A stretch of DNA of 64,000 bases from positions 1,054,001 to 1,118,000 of the forward strand of contig JAHEWK010000012.1 in assembly GCA_020740775.1 (NCBI GenBank), written 5' to 3'. Source of the stretch: Ilyonectria destructans (Eukaryota > Ascomycota > Sordariomycetes > Hypocreales > Nectriaceae). Position numbers and translations under genes: made by a program. This document shows positions 1 to 11,133 of this stretch, piece by piece. The notes under the pieces were generated by a model. That model had not been told where the DNA came from. It ran no database searches and saw nothing but the letters and a program-made list of their open reading frames with translations. Each line of letters opens with the position of its first letter. Position 1 is the stretch's first letter.

Positions 1-515
1 GGATTGGATGAGGTGGCAGATGGGTAGTGATTAGGAAGGCAGATGTGGAGAAGTCGACGAGGCCGCGTCGTTGTAGTCATTGTCATCGGGGAGATCATCA
101 CCATTCGGAGGGATGGCTTAAGAGAGGGCGGAGGATGTAGAAGGCTCGTAAGGCGGATGCAAGAAAGGAGCAAAAGAAATCATGGAGCTTAGGCTTGTAT
201 CGCGTGGTTGAACTGGACAATAAACAGCATAGATGAAACCTATGAGAATTTGTAGAAAGCTATGACTCAAGCCAACAAAACGATATTCCTAGACCACCTA
301 CAGGGACCTCTGTCCATAAACCCAAGAAGAATCCTTAGCACTTACTGCAGAAATCACTTAAACAAATTATTGGTAATACACTGCCAAAGATGTACAAGGA
401 AGGGAAAGCCTACCGAGGTGTTAGCTATTTGTTGTTCATGGCACAGCAGGAAGGAGAGTTACCTATCGTATCATGTCAAACCCCCAGATGGAACCCAAGG
501 ACTAGCACAAGCCCC
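1..515. other. No gene recognised at window start
   Basis: Only short open frames are present and none resembles a known protein. The reverse complement is pyrimidine-rich and could be leader or promoter DNA of a gene beyond the window. Nothing further can be supported. Confidence 0.4.
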
Positions 516-1034
516 CTAACCGTCTGCAGGTTGTTCTTTTGGCGGAGGCGTATCGTCAGCCGGAGTGGCAGAGCGAGGGGGAGGGGGAGAACGGGGAGGT
601 GCTGATCTCGGCGGCCGAGGAGGCCGAGGGCGTGGTGAGGGCGGCGCTCCCCTGTCAGAGCTCCTGGAGCTCTTGCTGCTGGAGGATTTGTGCCTGTGAT
701 GTCTCTTCTTCTTCTCGGTGAACCTGATAGAGCGGCCGTAGAAGTATAGGAAGGTAATGACAACGGCGAGGAAGGCGGCGACGAGAATGCCGACAATGAG
801 GCCGATCTTGATGTTGTTGTTCTTGTCTGGATTGTCAGAGAATTGCCTCTTCCGAATAGTGGCCTGGTCTCCGCTACCGGTCTCAGTACAAAGACGGAGC
901 GGACTCAACCCCAGACGGCAGAGAATAGAAACAAAATCCGAGTGAGACCCGTGGCTGTCGGCGAGGGCCCCCGTGCCAAGGCGCTCCTGCGCCACGGAGA
1001 CCCGAATATGATGATGGGCTGACGGGATATACAT
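516..1034 (-). CDS. Small single-pass membrane protein, function unknown
   Basis: Proposed two-exon gene: exon 1 at 1034..949, exon 2 at 873..516, about 147 residues. Exon 2 is well supported: a polar DNPDKNNN stretch, then one strong transmembrane helix (IKIGLIVGILVAAFLAVVIT), then a basic KKKRHHRHK stop-transfer segment, a Ser-rich run and a Pro/Arg/Ser-rich tail ending PKEQPADG. This predicts a type I or III single-pass protein with a disordered cytosolic tail, a layout seen in many small fungal membrane proteins of unknown role. The first exon and start codon are uncertain. The GTCTCA donor and GGTAG acceptor were chosen because they keep frame; reading straight through the intron also stays open, giving a 174-codon alternative. 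No enzyme motif is visible. Confidence 0.55.
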   Translation of the reverse strand: MYIPSAHHHIRVSVAQERLGTGALADSHGSHSDFVSILCRLGLSPLRLCTETGSGDQATIRKRQFSDNPDKNNNIKIGLIVGILVAAFLAVVITFLYFYGRSIRFTEKKKRHHRHKSSSSKSSRSSDRGAPPSPRPRPPRPPRSAPPRSPPPPRSATPADDTPPPKEQPADG

Positions 1035-2669
1035 CCACACTCCAGTCAGGGTTAAAGGGGGAGGTCAACAAAGGGCAGAGAGAATGGAATCAATCACATG
1101 GGGAAAACGTGGAATGGAGAGCATGGCATGGAAGGGCAAAGGCAGGGCGCAAGGAGAACCCTGGGCGCAGGAGGCATTCTGCAAAGAAGAGTCTTTTGAT
1201 CCACTTGCAGAGTTCCAGGAGAGGGGATACCTATTTAACCACGCAAGCGCTAGGACAAAACGCGGCGAGGCAGCTCCGGGCGACGGGCGGCGGGAGACGA
1301 GCGTGCATGGCGTGAGAGAATAGCGAGGTTGAGCAACAAAACTGTGCATCGATGGAGAGACAGGTGCATATGCAACCAGACAAGTGGACTGCTGTAGTGG
1401 CCACGGAGGTGAGGTGGTGCATGCTCCTCCGGGCGGCCCGGCGTATCAGCACGCGGGAGTGGACAGCAGATCCAATGAAGGGTCGTGGGGAAGTCGGTTT
1501 TTCGGTTCCAATCAATCGGGCTGAGGCGAGAAGTGATGAGTCGGGAGAGTAGGACGGGATGAATGGGTGGGGGAGCTTGACAGGGACTGGATGGATGACG
1601 ATGGTTCCTCTTGCGAGGCTGGCCGGCGAGAAGAGAAAAGAGCAGACAATATGAGAGAAATGGGATCAGCCCCTGCTGCGCAAGTACCGGGGAAGAGTAT
1701 CAGGGAAGAGACATTTAGGCAACTAGCCTAGCCGCCTTAACTCGGACTCGGACTATGCGTCTCGTCGCACTGCGCAGTGTAAGCAAGGCAACGTCGGCGC
1801 CTGGACAGGACCAGCGGGAATGACTGCAGCCTCCCGCAACGGGCGAGACGAGACGAAACGAGAGCTGCCACACGGGCTCACGGCGTGATGCAACGGGAAG
1901 AGAAGAGAAGGGAAGGGATGGGATGGGAGGGGCCCACGGCAACGAGGGACGGAAAGCTGCGAGCTGCGGGCTGACAGCGGCATCAACCCTGATATCCGAG
2001 GGACTATTGGACCCTGTGGCCGACTAGGGCTGGCGGACAACGCATCAATCGACCATCGAGGCGCTGGGGCGCTGACGGCTGGTGGCCACTCGAGCAACAC
2101 CATCGTCCCCGTGGTGCATCGTGATGCATCGTCATCCATGCCAAAGTCGCACTGATCCACCCGTGCGTCGACCCGTTCGCTTCGGTGCGACTCCGTGCCG
2201 GTTTGCGGGGGGCGCGCGCCATGGATCTTCAAGGGGCGAGGTTGGGGGAACCATTTCTGAGCGCTTGCGTGTGTGGTGTTGTGCCGTGTTGTGTTGTGTT
2301 GTGCTGTCCTGCGCTGTGTTGGGTGTAAACTCCCACCGGCAAGTGTGCCTTGGGCTGAGATGCTTCTGGTGTCACCCGCCGGCCGCCTTTTTTTGGGGGC
2401 TGTACAAACCACTGCCGGCGTCTGCTGATTGGCCCCCAAGGCGCTTGCTGAAGATGCATAGTCGATGATTAGGCTGCCAACCTCCTCGGCTCTTGATCGA
2501 CCTGCACTTCGCTGGTAACATGTAACCGGTTCGTCGTCGCAATGATGGAGGAGGGAAAAAGTTAGTGGGCGTATGGCACCGGCTAGAGGAGTCCTTGGCG
2601 GGACTAGGAGCTCCTTCCTTTCGCACCCAGTTCACTTCCCAAGTACATAGGTACCTTCCTGCCTACCCC
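1035..2669. other. Intergenic, no gene; low-complexity patches
   Basis: Upstream of the small membrane protein gene. No convincing coding sequence on either strand; open frames here are Arg/Ser/Pro-rich shadows. It holds a purine tract of GGGAA/GGGAT type near 1895-1930, a TTGTG-type repeat at about 2275-2320, and a GTAC-containing stretch at about 2643-2667 just before the composition drops to lower GC. Confidence 0.5.
2275..2320. repeat. TTGTG-type low-complexity repeat
   Basis: Imperfect tandem units of TTGTG/CTGTG on the plus strand, probably a slippage-generated microsatellite. It lies outside any gene. Confidence 0.6.
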
Positions 2670-2829
2670 CTAACACCAACAGATTGGCGCAAAGCAGTAT
2701 TTCTCTGTGCATATCCGTATTTTCAAGGCCATCTCTGTAGCTAGGGTGAAAGTCGAATACCGAAACGTACTCTTAAGTCCCTGAGATACGTTTCTTTGGG
2801 GTATGGTGGTGGTGGTGACACAACTTGAG

Positions 2830-3794
2830 ACGACTTTGCTCAGATTCTCCGCCCGTATGAAGTTGAACACAAGGCTGCGAAGAGAACTGTGATCAATCAT
2901 AGTTGTTTCCCACTGGTCCAGAGAACTGCAAATATCGATTACCGAATCCTCACAGTACATCTGCGCTTGATCGAGTTTGTCGGTTGAATTGCGACATGCT
3001 GCCGTCTTTTCCGGCATCTGTTTAAAATGATTGCGAAGTGATCCTGTAACAATCCAGGCATCTGGGGTGAGAGGTATGAAGCGCAACCGTGAATGCTGCG
3101 ACTGGATGTGATGAATTCTCGGACCGTGTAGTGCGCGAATGAGACCGACCCATCCTCTCCCTCCTTGACTCTCATCAGGCAACCGCAGACATCTTGTAAA
3201 AGCTCAGCCTTGACAGTTGAGGTTGCGTGACGTGAAGCTGTAGTTTCTGAAGATGGAAACACCAATTCGGTCAACACGGACCGCGAAAGTCGCTCAGGTT
3301 CAAGACTCATTTGTTAATGAAAGGCAATCCATAGTAAAGCAGAGCGCACGAAGGTGCGGTATTCCCTCTGGATTGAATAAAACATCCTCTCATAGGTCTC
3401 ATCCAGCGTTCTAGGCATTGTTTCAAGAGAAGTCCGATGCGAATCCCATGCGTCTCAGCAAGTCGATTTGACAGACCACCCATCGGAACCCTAAGCCCAA
3501 ATTATTAGCAAGCCAAAAAGATACAGGCTGTTTGGGTCATACTTGGATCACTTACATGCCATAAGCACCAGTCAGAAGTGCTACTTGGACTTCTTTTTTC
3601 AACGTAGACGTCCAGAAAGTGAACCATCTCTCTTCAGCTAGAACTCGCATGACGTGGCGTTCAATATCAGTTCTTAATTCTGGATTTGTCATCGATATGG
3701 GTGTTGAGATGCTTTGCATAGTGTTCTGACTGTCGGCATACTCCCGGATTGTAGCTAGTAGCTGAATTTTGGAGAACCTGTCGTCGCTTATCAA
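2830..3794 (-). pseudogene. NACHT/NLR-type gene remnant, 5'-truncated
   Basis: Fragments in different minus-strand frames are collinear with the C-terminal half of fungal NACHT proteins. In order: a block near 3790-3560 with RHVMRVLAEERWF; FRWVVCQIDLLRR near 3487-3450; an LETMPRTLDETYERM block near 3425-3380; and SVSFAHYTVREF near 3130-3105, typical of the segment before ankyrin repeats. The pieces do not join: a frame shift separates the second and third blocks, TAA at 3314-3316 interrupts the frame just before MSLEPERL, and the 3' part continues in another frame. The P-loop and N-terminal effector domain are absent. I read it as a dead allorecognition or innate-immunity type gene. Splicing cannot rescue it, because the in-frame TAA lies inside a conserved block. 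Confidence 0.7.
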
Positions 3795-3838
3795 GCGGTA
3801 GAGAACTCCGGGAAGAGAGTGGCGATATTGAGGGTGAG

Positions 3839-3869
3839 CTAGGTTTAAAGTCTCTATCTAGGTTTAAAG
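3839..3869. repeat. 12-bp direct repeat next to NLR remnant
   Basis: The 12-mer CTAGGTTTAAAG occurs at 3839-3850 and again at 3858-3869 with 7 bp between. It lies just beyond the point where NACHT similarity stops, so it may mark an old rearrangement. That is inference; no inverted ends or target duplication could be confirmed. Confidence 0.5.
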
Positions 3870-4919
3870 GAAACCACTATACGGATCCGGTCCTATGTAA
3901 AGCTGACTTTTCCTACCAGGCTACCTGACAGTACCCATCCTACTGGCAGTGTCATAGAACCCTGGATTAATGTTCGCTTCGTCCTAACTGTTCCTTCCTA
4001 TTTTTTAAACTTCCTAGCGATATATAACAACCGGGCAACTCAGGTTCCTGGGCAACCAAGAAACTACCCGTACAACACCTTGTGAACACACTGGAAACTT
4101 TACCTTACAGGTTCTCCATCCAACTAGATCAAAAGCCTTTATCATTCAAAGTTTTTATGCACTTTACGCTGTGCCACTTACTATCCACTGCTATTTTTTT
4201 ATTGCCTCCTCTTCATTCTCCTCTTCTATTCATCTCTCAATACCCTTTTACTTATTGCGATTCTGGAGTATCAACATATGCCACACCAAGCATCATGCAC
4301 TGCGTCTGTGTCCGCCAACTACAGCCACCGCTACTACAGACCAAGTCGCTATGCTACCTCAGAATATGGACAGGAGTAATAATAGAAGGTGCCTGTAGTC
4401 CTAAATGTTAGGCCCGGCGGTAGGTAAAGATACACCTAAGAATGAAGGGCTGGATGCACTACAGGTTAGGAGCTAAACACGCTGGAAATTCGGAGTCAAG
4501 CAACAATCTTTAGAGGTTGGCTGAATTAGATGTAATTTACGGTTCCTCGATTTTTGTCATTTCAACCGTTTGTAGCTTTTGCGGGCCTTACCTGCTGTGC
4601 GACCGTACTCGATCGGTAAGTTGGGTCGACCTGCGGAGGCTTGGTTGTTATAGTGAGGTTGGGTATGGGTTGTTCAGTGCTGGATCCCCTAAACATGTTC
4701 GCCTGGCATATGACTGCTTGAGAGGAATGAAATACCGCGATAAAAGAAGAAGGATAAAATACCAAAACACTAACTAAAGACGTGGTTACGATCATATGCA
4801 CATGGCCATGGATATAGCTTATTTTTCGAGTTCGATCTCCTTGTTGGAGTCTTATCCGCTTGCTGACGAAGGCATATATCTTCCCATTCCGTATCAATGA
4901 GTTTGAAGATGGCGAGGTC
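3870..4919. other. AT-rich spacer, no gene recognised
   Basis: Lies between the NLR remnant and the 3' end of the AAA ATPase gene. Both strands carry only short frames without recognisable domains. The composition is clearly more AT-rich than the housekeeping blocks, which fits decayed or repeat-derived DNA, but I found no terminal repeats or transposase motifs. Confidence 0.4.
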
Positions 4920-7669
4920 CTAATGCGCGGCAGAATATATATCATGTAGACCCTTCAATTCTTTGAGACCCTTTCTTCTCTTCTCTTGTTCATCTTGGGG
5001 GATGGATGCCCCATCAAAGTCATCGCCCTCGCAGAACTCCGTCTGCAGAACTGTGAAAAGATGGTGAACTCCGAGTTCCTGGTGGCTGGCATTGGCATAT
5101 GCGACAGCAGTTCGTAAGATACTCTTAATCATTCTCCCCTATCACCCGCGTGTTAAGCTTGGCCGAGTAGGTTCAGGGAGGGTCTGCACTGACGTTTAAG
5201 CTCAGCATTCCAAGAGCTGAGAACACATTGTCGTTCCAAGAGGCGTCAAAATTAATGTCTGTGTTTGTCTGGATCAATCGTTTCCAGATCTTCGACTGCA
5301 TCTCATCTGTTAGATCAGGGTACGAGATGGAGACCCGAATGCGGTTTTTAAACGCGACATCGAACTCTTGTTTCCGATTAGTCTTGAGAAAGAGGACGCC
5401 TTGGAAATTCTCAATCTTTCTGAGAAATACTGTTCAATTCTCATGTAAGCTTGAGACCTGGATAATATTATTACAATGAAGTTGGGGAGCTGTGTACCTG
5501 TAAGAACGGAATCTTGTTCTGTCTCGTTTTCGTTTCGTTTTCTTAAGAGTACATCGGCCTCGTCAAGAAGTAAAACGGCATCCCACCGTGCTGTGAGACC
5601 AAATATTGATTCCAATCTCACCTCCAGCTGCTCTGCGTGAGTCTTGAGCTCGCCGCCGGAGATAGAATACAAAGGCCGTTCGATAATGTCTGCCAGGCTT
5701 TCTGATTACTTAGTTAGCCTTTGACTCAGCAATTCACGATCATTAGCTTACCCGCGGTATGGGTCTTACCCAGTCCAGGCTTTCTGTCTGACTTATTTAG
5801 CAATGCACATCGTAAACATGCTGAGTCGTGAGAAAGCATACCCATGCAAGAGAAAAGTTAGCCCTTGTTCCTTATCGGGTATTGCGTCATCCGATGTAGT
5901 CGATGTGGTCTTGTGTCCCTTGATCAGAGACTGGACAAGATCTTTCGTGCTACTCTTAAGCTGCAAGGACTCAAAAGCTGCTGTATTCCACTCCCGTTCC
6001 TGAAGTTGATCGCTGAGCACCCATTGCCATTCCTTCCCCAGGAGGCCAAATGCAGGAACCAGGGCGGGGAACAGGAGCTCAAATTCCTCCTTGGACACAT
6101 TAAAGGCATCTTTTACCGCTTCCGACAAACCGTAGAGACCTTCCAGAGAGAATTCAGGCGAGATTTCGATCTCTTGAGAGTCTCCAAAAACCTCAAACGC
6201 CATGATGTCTTGAGTATCTGCTGGGTCGAAATTAGGATCGCCATCGTCTGATGACTCAGATTCAGAGGAGGTATTGGAGTCTGAAGCAGAATTAACCCAA
6301 TATCTGTGGCGCCAAATACGTTCAAACGGATTGTTCCTATCGAGGAACATTTCTCTTCCATTGGCCATCATCTTGCCCCTCGGGTGGACATCGTTGAGTT
6401 TTCTCGACAAGTCCTCGATTTTAGGGGCGCTTTCCAAGTGGCTGTCAATATATGCCTTGTAATCGACAATGAAGTAACCACTAATCTATTCTGCATCTCA
6501 GCCGCGAAAGTCCTGATAAATGAGTTTCCCTCTGACACGAACAAACCAGTAAATCAGCTAAACATACCTGATTCGCTAATTGCAAAGGCTTCAAGTCAAC
6601 AGCGTATTCCGTAAACTCATCCTTCCATGCCGGGCCGTCATACGTCTGCGATGAGAACGAAAGTAGATCAGTGCCGAGAACCCTTTTTAGGGTTGCTGAC
6701 CTGGTCATCAATGTTTTCTTCAATTCTTTCCAATCCTGATAGTGCTCGATTGGTACCAAAGGCAAGTCTGAGATCTTGCGCTTCCGCATCCCAGTCATGG
6801 GCAGAGTAATGGTCTGCCGGGTGAGCCCAGTTGACGTGCCTCAAACCCGATTCTAAACCCTGTGATCCTCCAGCCGTGCCCCTTGCTCTCCCGACTGATG
6901 GAGATATCGCGGCAGATCCAACATTCTCTGAGCTTACCAGCGTTGAGAACAACGAGACTGTTGGGAGGGTAGATTGTCCAGAGGACGTCACTGAGAACTT
7001 CGCCTTCGTTGGAAAACCGCTCGTGGTCTTGGACGATGCTCGACACGAGGGCATTATTCTGAACAAAGTCGTGCAGTGCCTTTGCATCCTTCGGGAGATC
7101 CGGATCGTTGTCTTCGTCTTCTGAGAGGGCTTTAATCTCCTTTCGGTGGAAAAAGAGCTCTTTGAATGGGGCCCGAAGCTTTATCGGGTAACTCTTGAGG
7201 TCTGTGTCTTCGTAGGAATTAATAATAATACTCCTCAAAGCCTGACAGAGATTTTCCGATTGGATTTCGAGGTCAATTCGAACTAAACTCGAGACATGTC
7301 TCTGTTGCATCCAAGTACGACGGAGCACGATTGTATAGTCCTTGCATGTCGATATCTTCTTAGCATCGTTCTGTTCATTTGGTCGAAAATGCTTAGTAGG
7401 GATGATTTCCACTGCCCAACCGCCGGGGCCTTCAATATGATGTTCGGTAACATCTATGAAGACTGTTGGATGGGCTGACTTGGGTTTATGATGATCTATA
7501 ACATCTATTGGGTCTTCCGACCGGATTGGTTTCGGTATCTTTAAACTCAATGTCAGCGACTCTATCGACGCTTTGTCTATAAGGTCAGGAGGAATCCAAA
7601 TCATACCGGAACCTCTTCAGAGCCATCGAACAGATCCGGTAGAACGGACTTGTACAGTTTGAGTGACAT
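4920..7669 (-). CDS. AAA+ ATPase with N-terminal DUF7025-type region; one-base frame break
   Basis: Seven exons fit by phase: 7669..7607, 7538..6568, 6485..5842, 5783..5752, 5701..5498, 5429..5194, 5138..4920; about 789 residues if the break is ignored. The N-terminal half has the DUF7025-like LWTIYPPNSLVV motif and later RKISDLPLVPIEHY. The AAA core has Walker A GKPGLGKT, Walker B AVLLLDEADVLL, sensor-1 region LFLKTNR and arginine-finger region FKNRIRV. This family is common in filamentous fungi and its cellular role is unknown. Oddity: exon 2 is 971 nt. Its upstream frame stops at 6795-6797, while the conserved downstream frame is open only from 6840 downward, so a single-base shift must lie in 6795-6840. 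No plausible intron fixes this. It is either a recent null allele or a sequence error; the rest of the gene looks well preserved. Confidence 0.75.
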
Positions 7670-8535
7670 TTACCTAGTAAGGGAGGACTATCAATTGAAT
7701 TGGGCTTTGGTGGGAAAGATGGCTTCGAGACAGCTCGACAGTGGTTGTGGAGCTTGGCGAAGTTGAGATACAGGCATGAATGTGGTGTCTCAAACACACA
7801 ATTAATTCGGGTGGACATGTTGTAAAGGCCATTAAGGTTTAAAAATGTTAAATGATCACCTCGTGTGCTCGTGCTCGGGGTGACTACTGTAAGCCGGCTG
7901 TATCTGGCAAGTCTGGACGTATGATGTGTGGGTTGGGCATTATTTCTGCACTTGTGGCAATGCACATTTAGAGGCCTCCAGCCCCGCTCACAGAAAAAGA
8001 AGACAAGTCAAACAGAAGATGGAGGTGTCAGGGTGGTTGACTTGGAAAGATGATGTCCAATAATCAGAGCTCAAAAACAGAGTCAGCCACCATTGATGCA
8101 GGATGAATGCACCCCTCCGCAAGGTTGAAACTCGAATGCCCAATGACAATCTCAACTCATCAATTTGCCTTACGCAGCCAATGCAGGGCTAAATGCGCCT
8201 AGCACCACAGCATATGCTACAGAATCGGGCTGAGAGCCCAGCATGTGACTACCCTCCGTTTGATAGGGGGCAGTAGGTCTCCAGCAAGCTCTAAATACTA
8301 ATTGAATAACATAAAGATAAAAACAGCCCACCCTACCCCGAAGGACGGTAAGCAGAGAGATGGTAAAATTTTCCAGACAATATTCAGACCTACCGACCCA
8401 AGTCATCTACATTTGGTATTGAATCAGTTGGAACCCGTTCTCGGCCAAATCAACCCGCCCACCAACTCTGGAGCATATCTCCCTTAACCAAGTATAACAA
8501 TTTGACTTGGGGGCGATCTTATCAGCTAATTACCC
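7670..8535. other. Intergenic between divergent genes, no gene
   Basis: Shared upstream region of the AAA gene (-) and the large membrane-protein gene (+). No coding signal above background on either strand. It presumably holds both promoters, but I could not pick out a specific site. Confidence 0.45.
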
Positions 8536-11133
8536 ATGGCTCCCCATCTTCCTCTACCCGCCACAGCGAAGACACCAACGGAGTGGTTCGGCATTCGGAA
8601 GCGGATGCACAGAGCCGGCAACTCGAAGCCCCCCACAGATTCCCTTCCCAAGGATAGTATTAGATTATCCCAGTCTGAACATAAGCCTCTCAGATTGATT
8701 GAGGAGTCCGAGGTTCTCAAGAATGTGCACATGTACAAACGCTACAGCGATCCATCCATCGCGCCTGGAATTGAAGTTACCAACCTGCCAAATCAGGACA
8801 GCCTCGCACAGTACAGAGTCAGTGAAGAGGCCCAGAGACAGTTGTGGGCAGCAGAGGTCTCTCGCCTTGTCAAGATCGTCACCACTGACACGGCATTGGA
8901 GTTTAAAGGTTCCAAGGACTTGACCGTCGACTCGAAGAAATCGTACGAGATTCTTGCCTTGCTAGCAGACCAAGTCTGGCAAGCGGCTAACATAACTTTA
9001 TATGACGGCGAGAGCATCCTCGCGTGCCAGCCAGGGGGTTTATGCTCTGTCGACGTATTGAATCGCAGCCGGGAGGCCCTGGGCCACCTCTGGGACAAAG
9101 AGGAAGCTGATAGCGAAAACACTGACGCGGTGACACCACGTTACATCCGCGAGGATTTGTTCAATTTTATTGACTACTGCACGGCGGTAATAGCACGAAT
9201 CCTATGTTCTGTAACTGATGGCCAGCACTTCTACGTTCACGTTCTCGCACACCTGGCCAAGATCACTGCCAAGATCAAGGTCGTATCAGCCAAGCCTCAG
9301 GAGTGCTTGCGTACCTCGATTAAAAACGGGGTACGCAACGGCAAGATTCAGGTACCAGATCAGGTCGGTCTTCGTGAGCAACAGGAGAGAAATTCGACGA
9401 TGGGACAAAAAAGAGGCGCCGGAGGATCTCCAAACCGCGAGGTAAACATGCATCTCTCCTTGGGAGGTCGACGAGCAATGCATGATGAGGATCCGATTCC
9501 GCTGGATATTTACAGCAAAAGAGATATACTGAAGCATCGTTACTCTAAGGAGTGCTCCGCATATCGGCGCTGCATCCTTAATATTCTTCGCTCCTTGGTC
9601 CTCACACTGCGCGGAACTAGCCAATTGATGAGGACCTCAATGACATCGTACGAGATGTGCGCCATGGTATACGACACTGGCTTCGAAGGATTTCGCACAC
9701 TAGTCTTCCAAGATAATTCCAACAGCATTCACGGTACCTCGAATGCGTTGATTGTCAATTACGCCCGGAGCGTGTTCGACGTTCTTAATCGAGCGGTCCT
9801 CCACATATGCGACCGAGTCGAGACAGAATCCTTTCAAAAGTCAAATACAATCGCTACTATTGACGACTCGATCAACTCAGCAAATAATGGACCTAGCGAC
9901 TCTGAGGACGAGAGCGTGGGGACCCAAGTCTCCTGGAATTACGCCCCCGACGAAGATGGCTCAGCTGGCCTCCAGGTGCCTAAATGCATCATGCTCGGGT
10001 CAATGAGCCACGTTATCACCTTGATAATACCACTAATCATTACTGGTCCGGCAGTATTGAATGAAGTGTTTAGTTTTATCGTCGCGTTGTCAATGTCAAC
10101 GGAGTGTCATGCTGAGAGGCGGAAGGACCCCATCATGCATCGGGAATACAGCAAGTACACGGCCAGCTTCTGCCTAACCACGGCTGAATATAGTAAATCA
10201 CAGCGTACCTGTAGGCCAGGCGAACCTACCTCTCTCTCAAATGCATTGATGCGGCGAAATAATCTCCTGTAGGGCAGGCACCTCACCGATATTGGTCGCG
10301 CAGCCAGCATCGCCCCCAATCTAAGTGGAGATACACAGGGGAAGCCGTACGAAGATGAGTTGACTTTGGAGCGCATCCAACAACACCAAAACGAGCTTGA
10401 TTGTATGACTCACAAAATGAATACCTGGGTCTTCGAGGAAAATGGTGTTATGGTACGGTGCAAGCTTTATGTGTGGACTCTCATCCTGCTCTGTTCTCTA
10501 CTTGTTGGGGGCGGCGTTTCTGTTGGCGTGTCAGTCGGGGAACGCATTGTCGCCGTAGACCCCTTCAATATCACAACTTATTGCTGGGTGCTCGCCGCGT
10601 TCCTGCTTCTTGTTGCCAAGAACATCCGGGTTCAAAGTTGGGCATGGAACGACTTTCTCCACGGTCGAGTTATGTGCAAGAGCGTGTCGGAGTTGTCGTC
10701 GGTGACTGGTGTCAAGGAGCAACTCATCCTCGCCAAACTTCTGCAGGATGAGTCCATCTCATTTCTCGACACACGCGGACCATACAACACGGTGTTTCGC
10801 AGAAAGTCCAAGGACGGGTTCTCCATCGGTAGACCTCTCAGCACATGGACAATGCTGATCAGCGGACTGATCATGATTGAGGTGGAATCCGCGCACAGGC
10901 GCGGTCTCGTGTGTCTCGATCTTCGAAGGGGGACATATTATAAGGCGATCCCAAACATTAGAACACAAACAACAAGGGGCCAAGTTGAGTTTATTCATTG
11001 CGCTCGCTTGTCCGATAAGAAGGATAGGGGAGCCTACGGGGACCCCAACCGAGTCAGGCTGAAGGTAGAGCAGGGTATCACTTGGATGCGCATACTCGGG
11101 TTCTACGGAAACCAGCACGCCGAGTTTATCTAG
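8536..11133 (+). pseudogene. Large orphan membrane protein interrupted by one in-frame TAG
   Basis: One continuous frame runs from ATG 8536 to the stop before 11134 with a single internal TAG at 10270-10272: 578 codons before, 287 after. Both halves look coding and belong together; the sequence across the stop reads ...RRNNLL, stop, GRHLTDIGRA... The N-terminal part is soluble (IRKR..., ALLADQVWQAANITLYDGES). Hydrophobic segments follow at about residues 490-520, then after the stop at LYVWTLILLCSLLVGGGVSV, at ITTYCWVLAAFLLLVAK and at STWTMLISGLIMIEV. I believe it is a fungal hypothetical family of unknown function, but cannot name a domain. TAG is one C-to-T change from CAG (Gln). A phase-compatible intron at 10205-10303 is possible but has a poor donor and would remove coding-like sequence. 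Probably a nonsense allele; the 578-residue product would lose most membrane segments. Confidence 0.65.

Noticed and set aside
3870..4919. Transposon remnant
   Set aside because: AT-rich composition only; no terminal repeats, target duplication or transposase/reverse-transcriptase motif found by eye.
10205..10303. Intron that would remove the TAG of the membrane-protein gene
   Set aside because: Phase fits, but the donor GTACCT is weak, no good branch site is visible and the removed segment reads as conserved coding sequence; kept only as an alternative.
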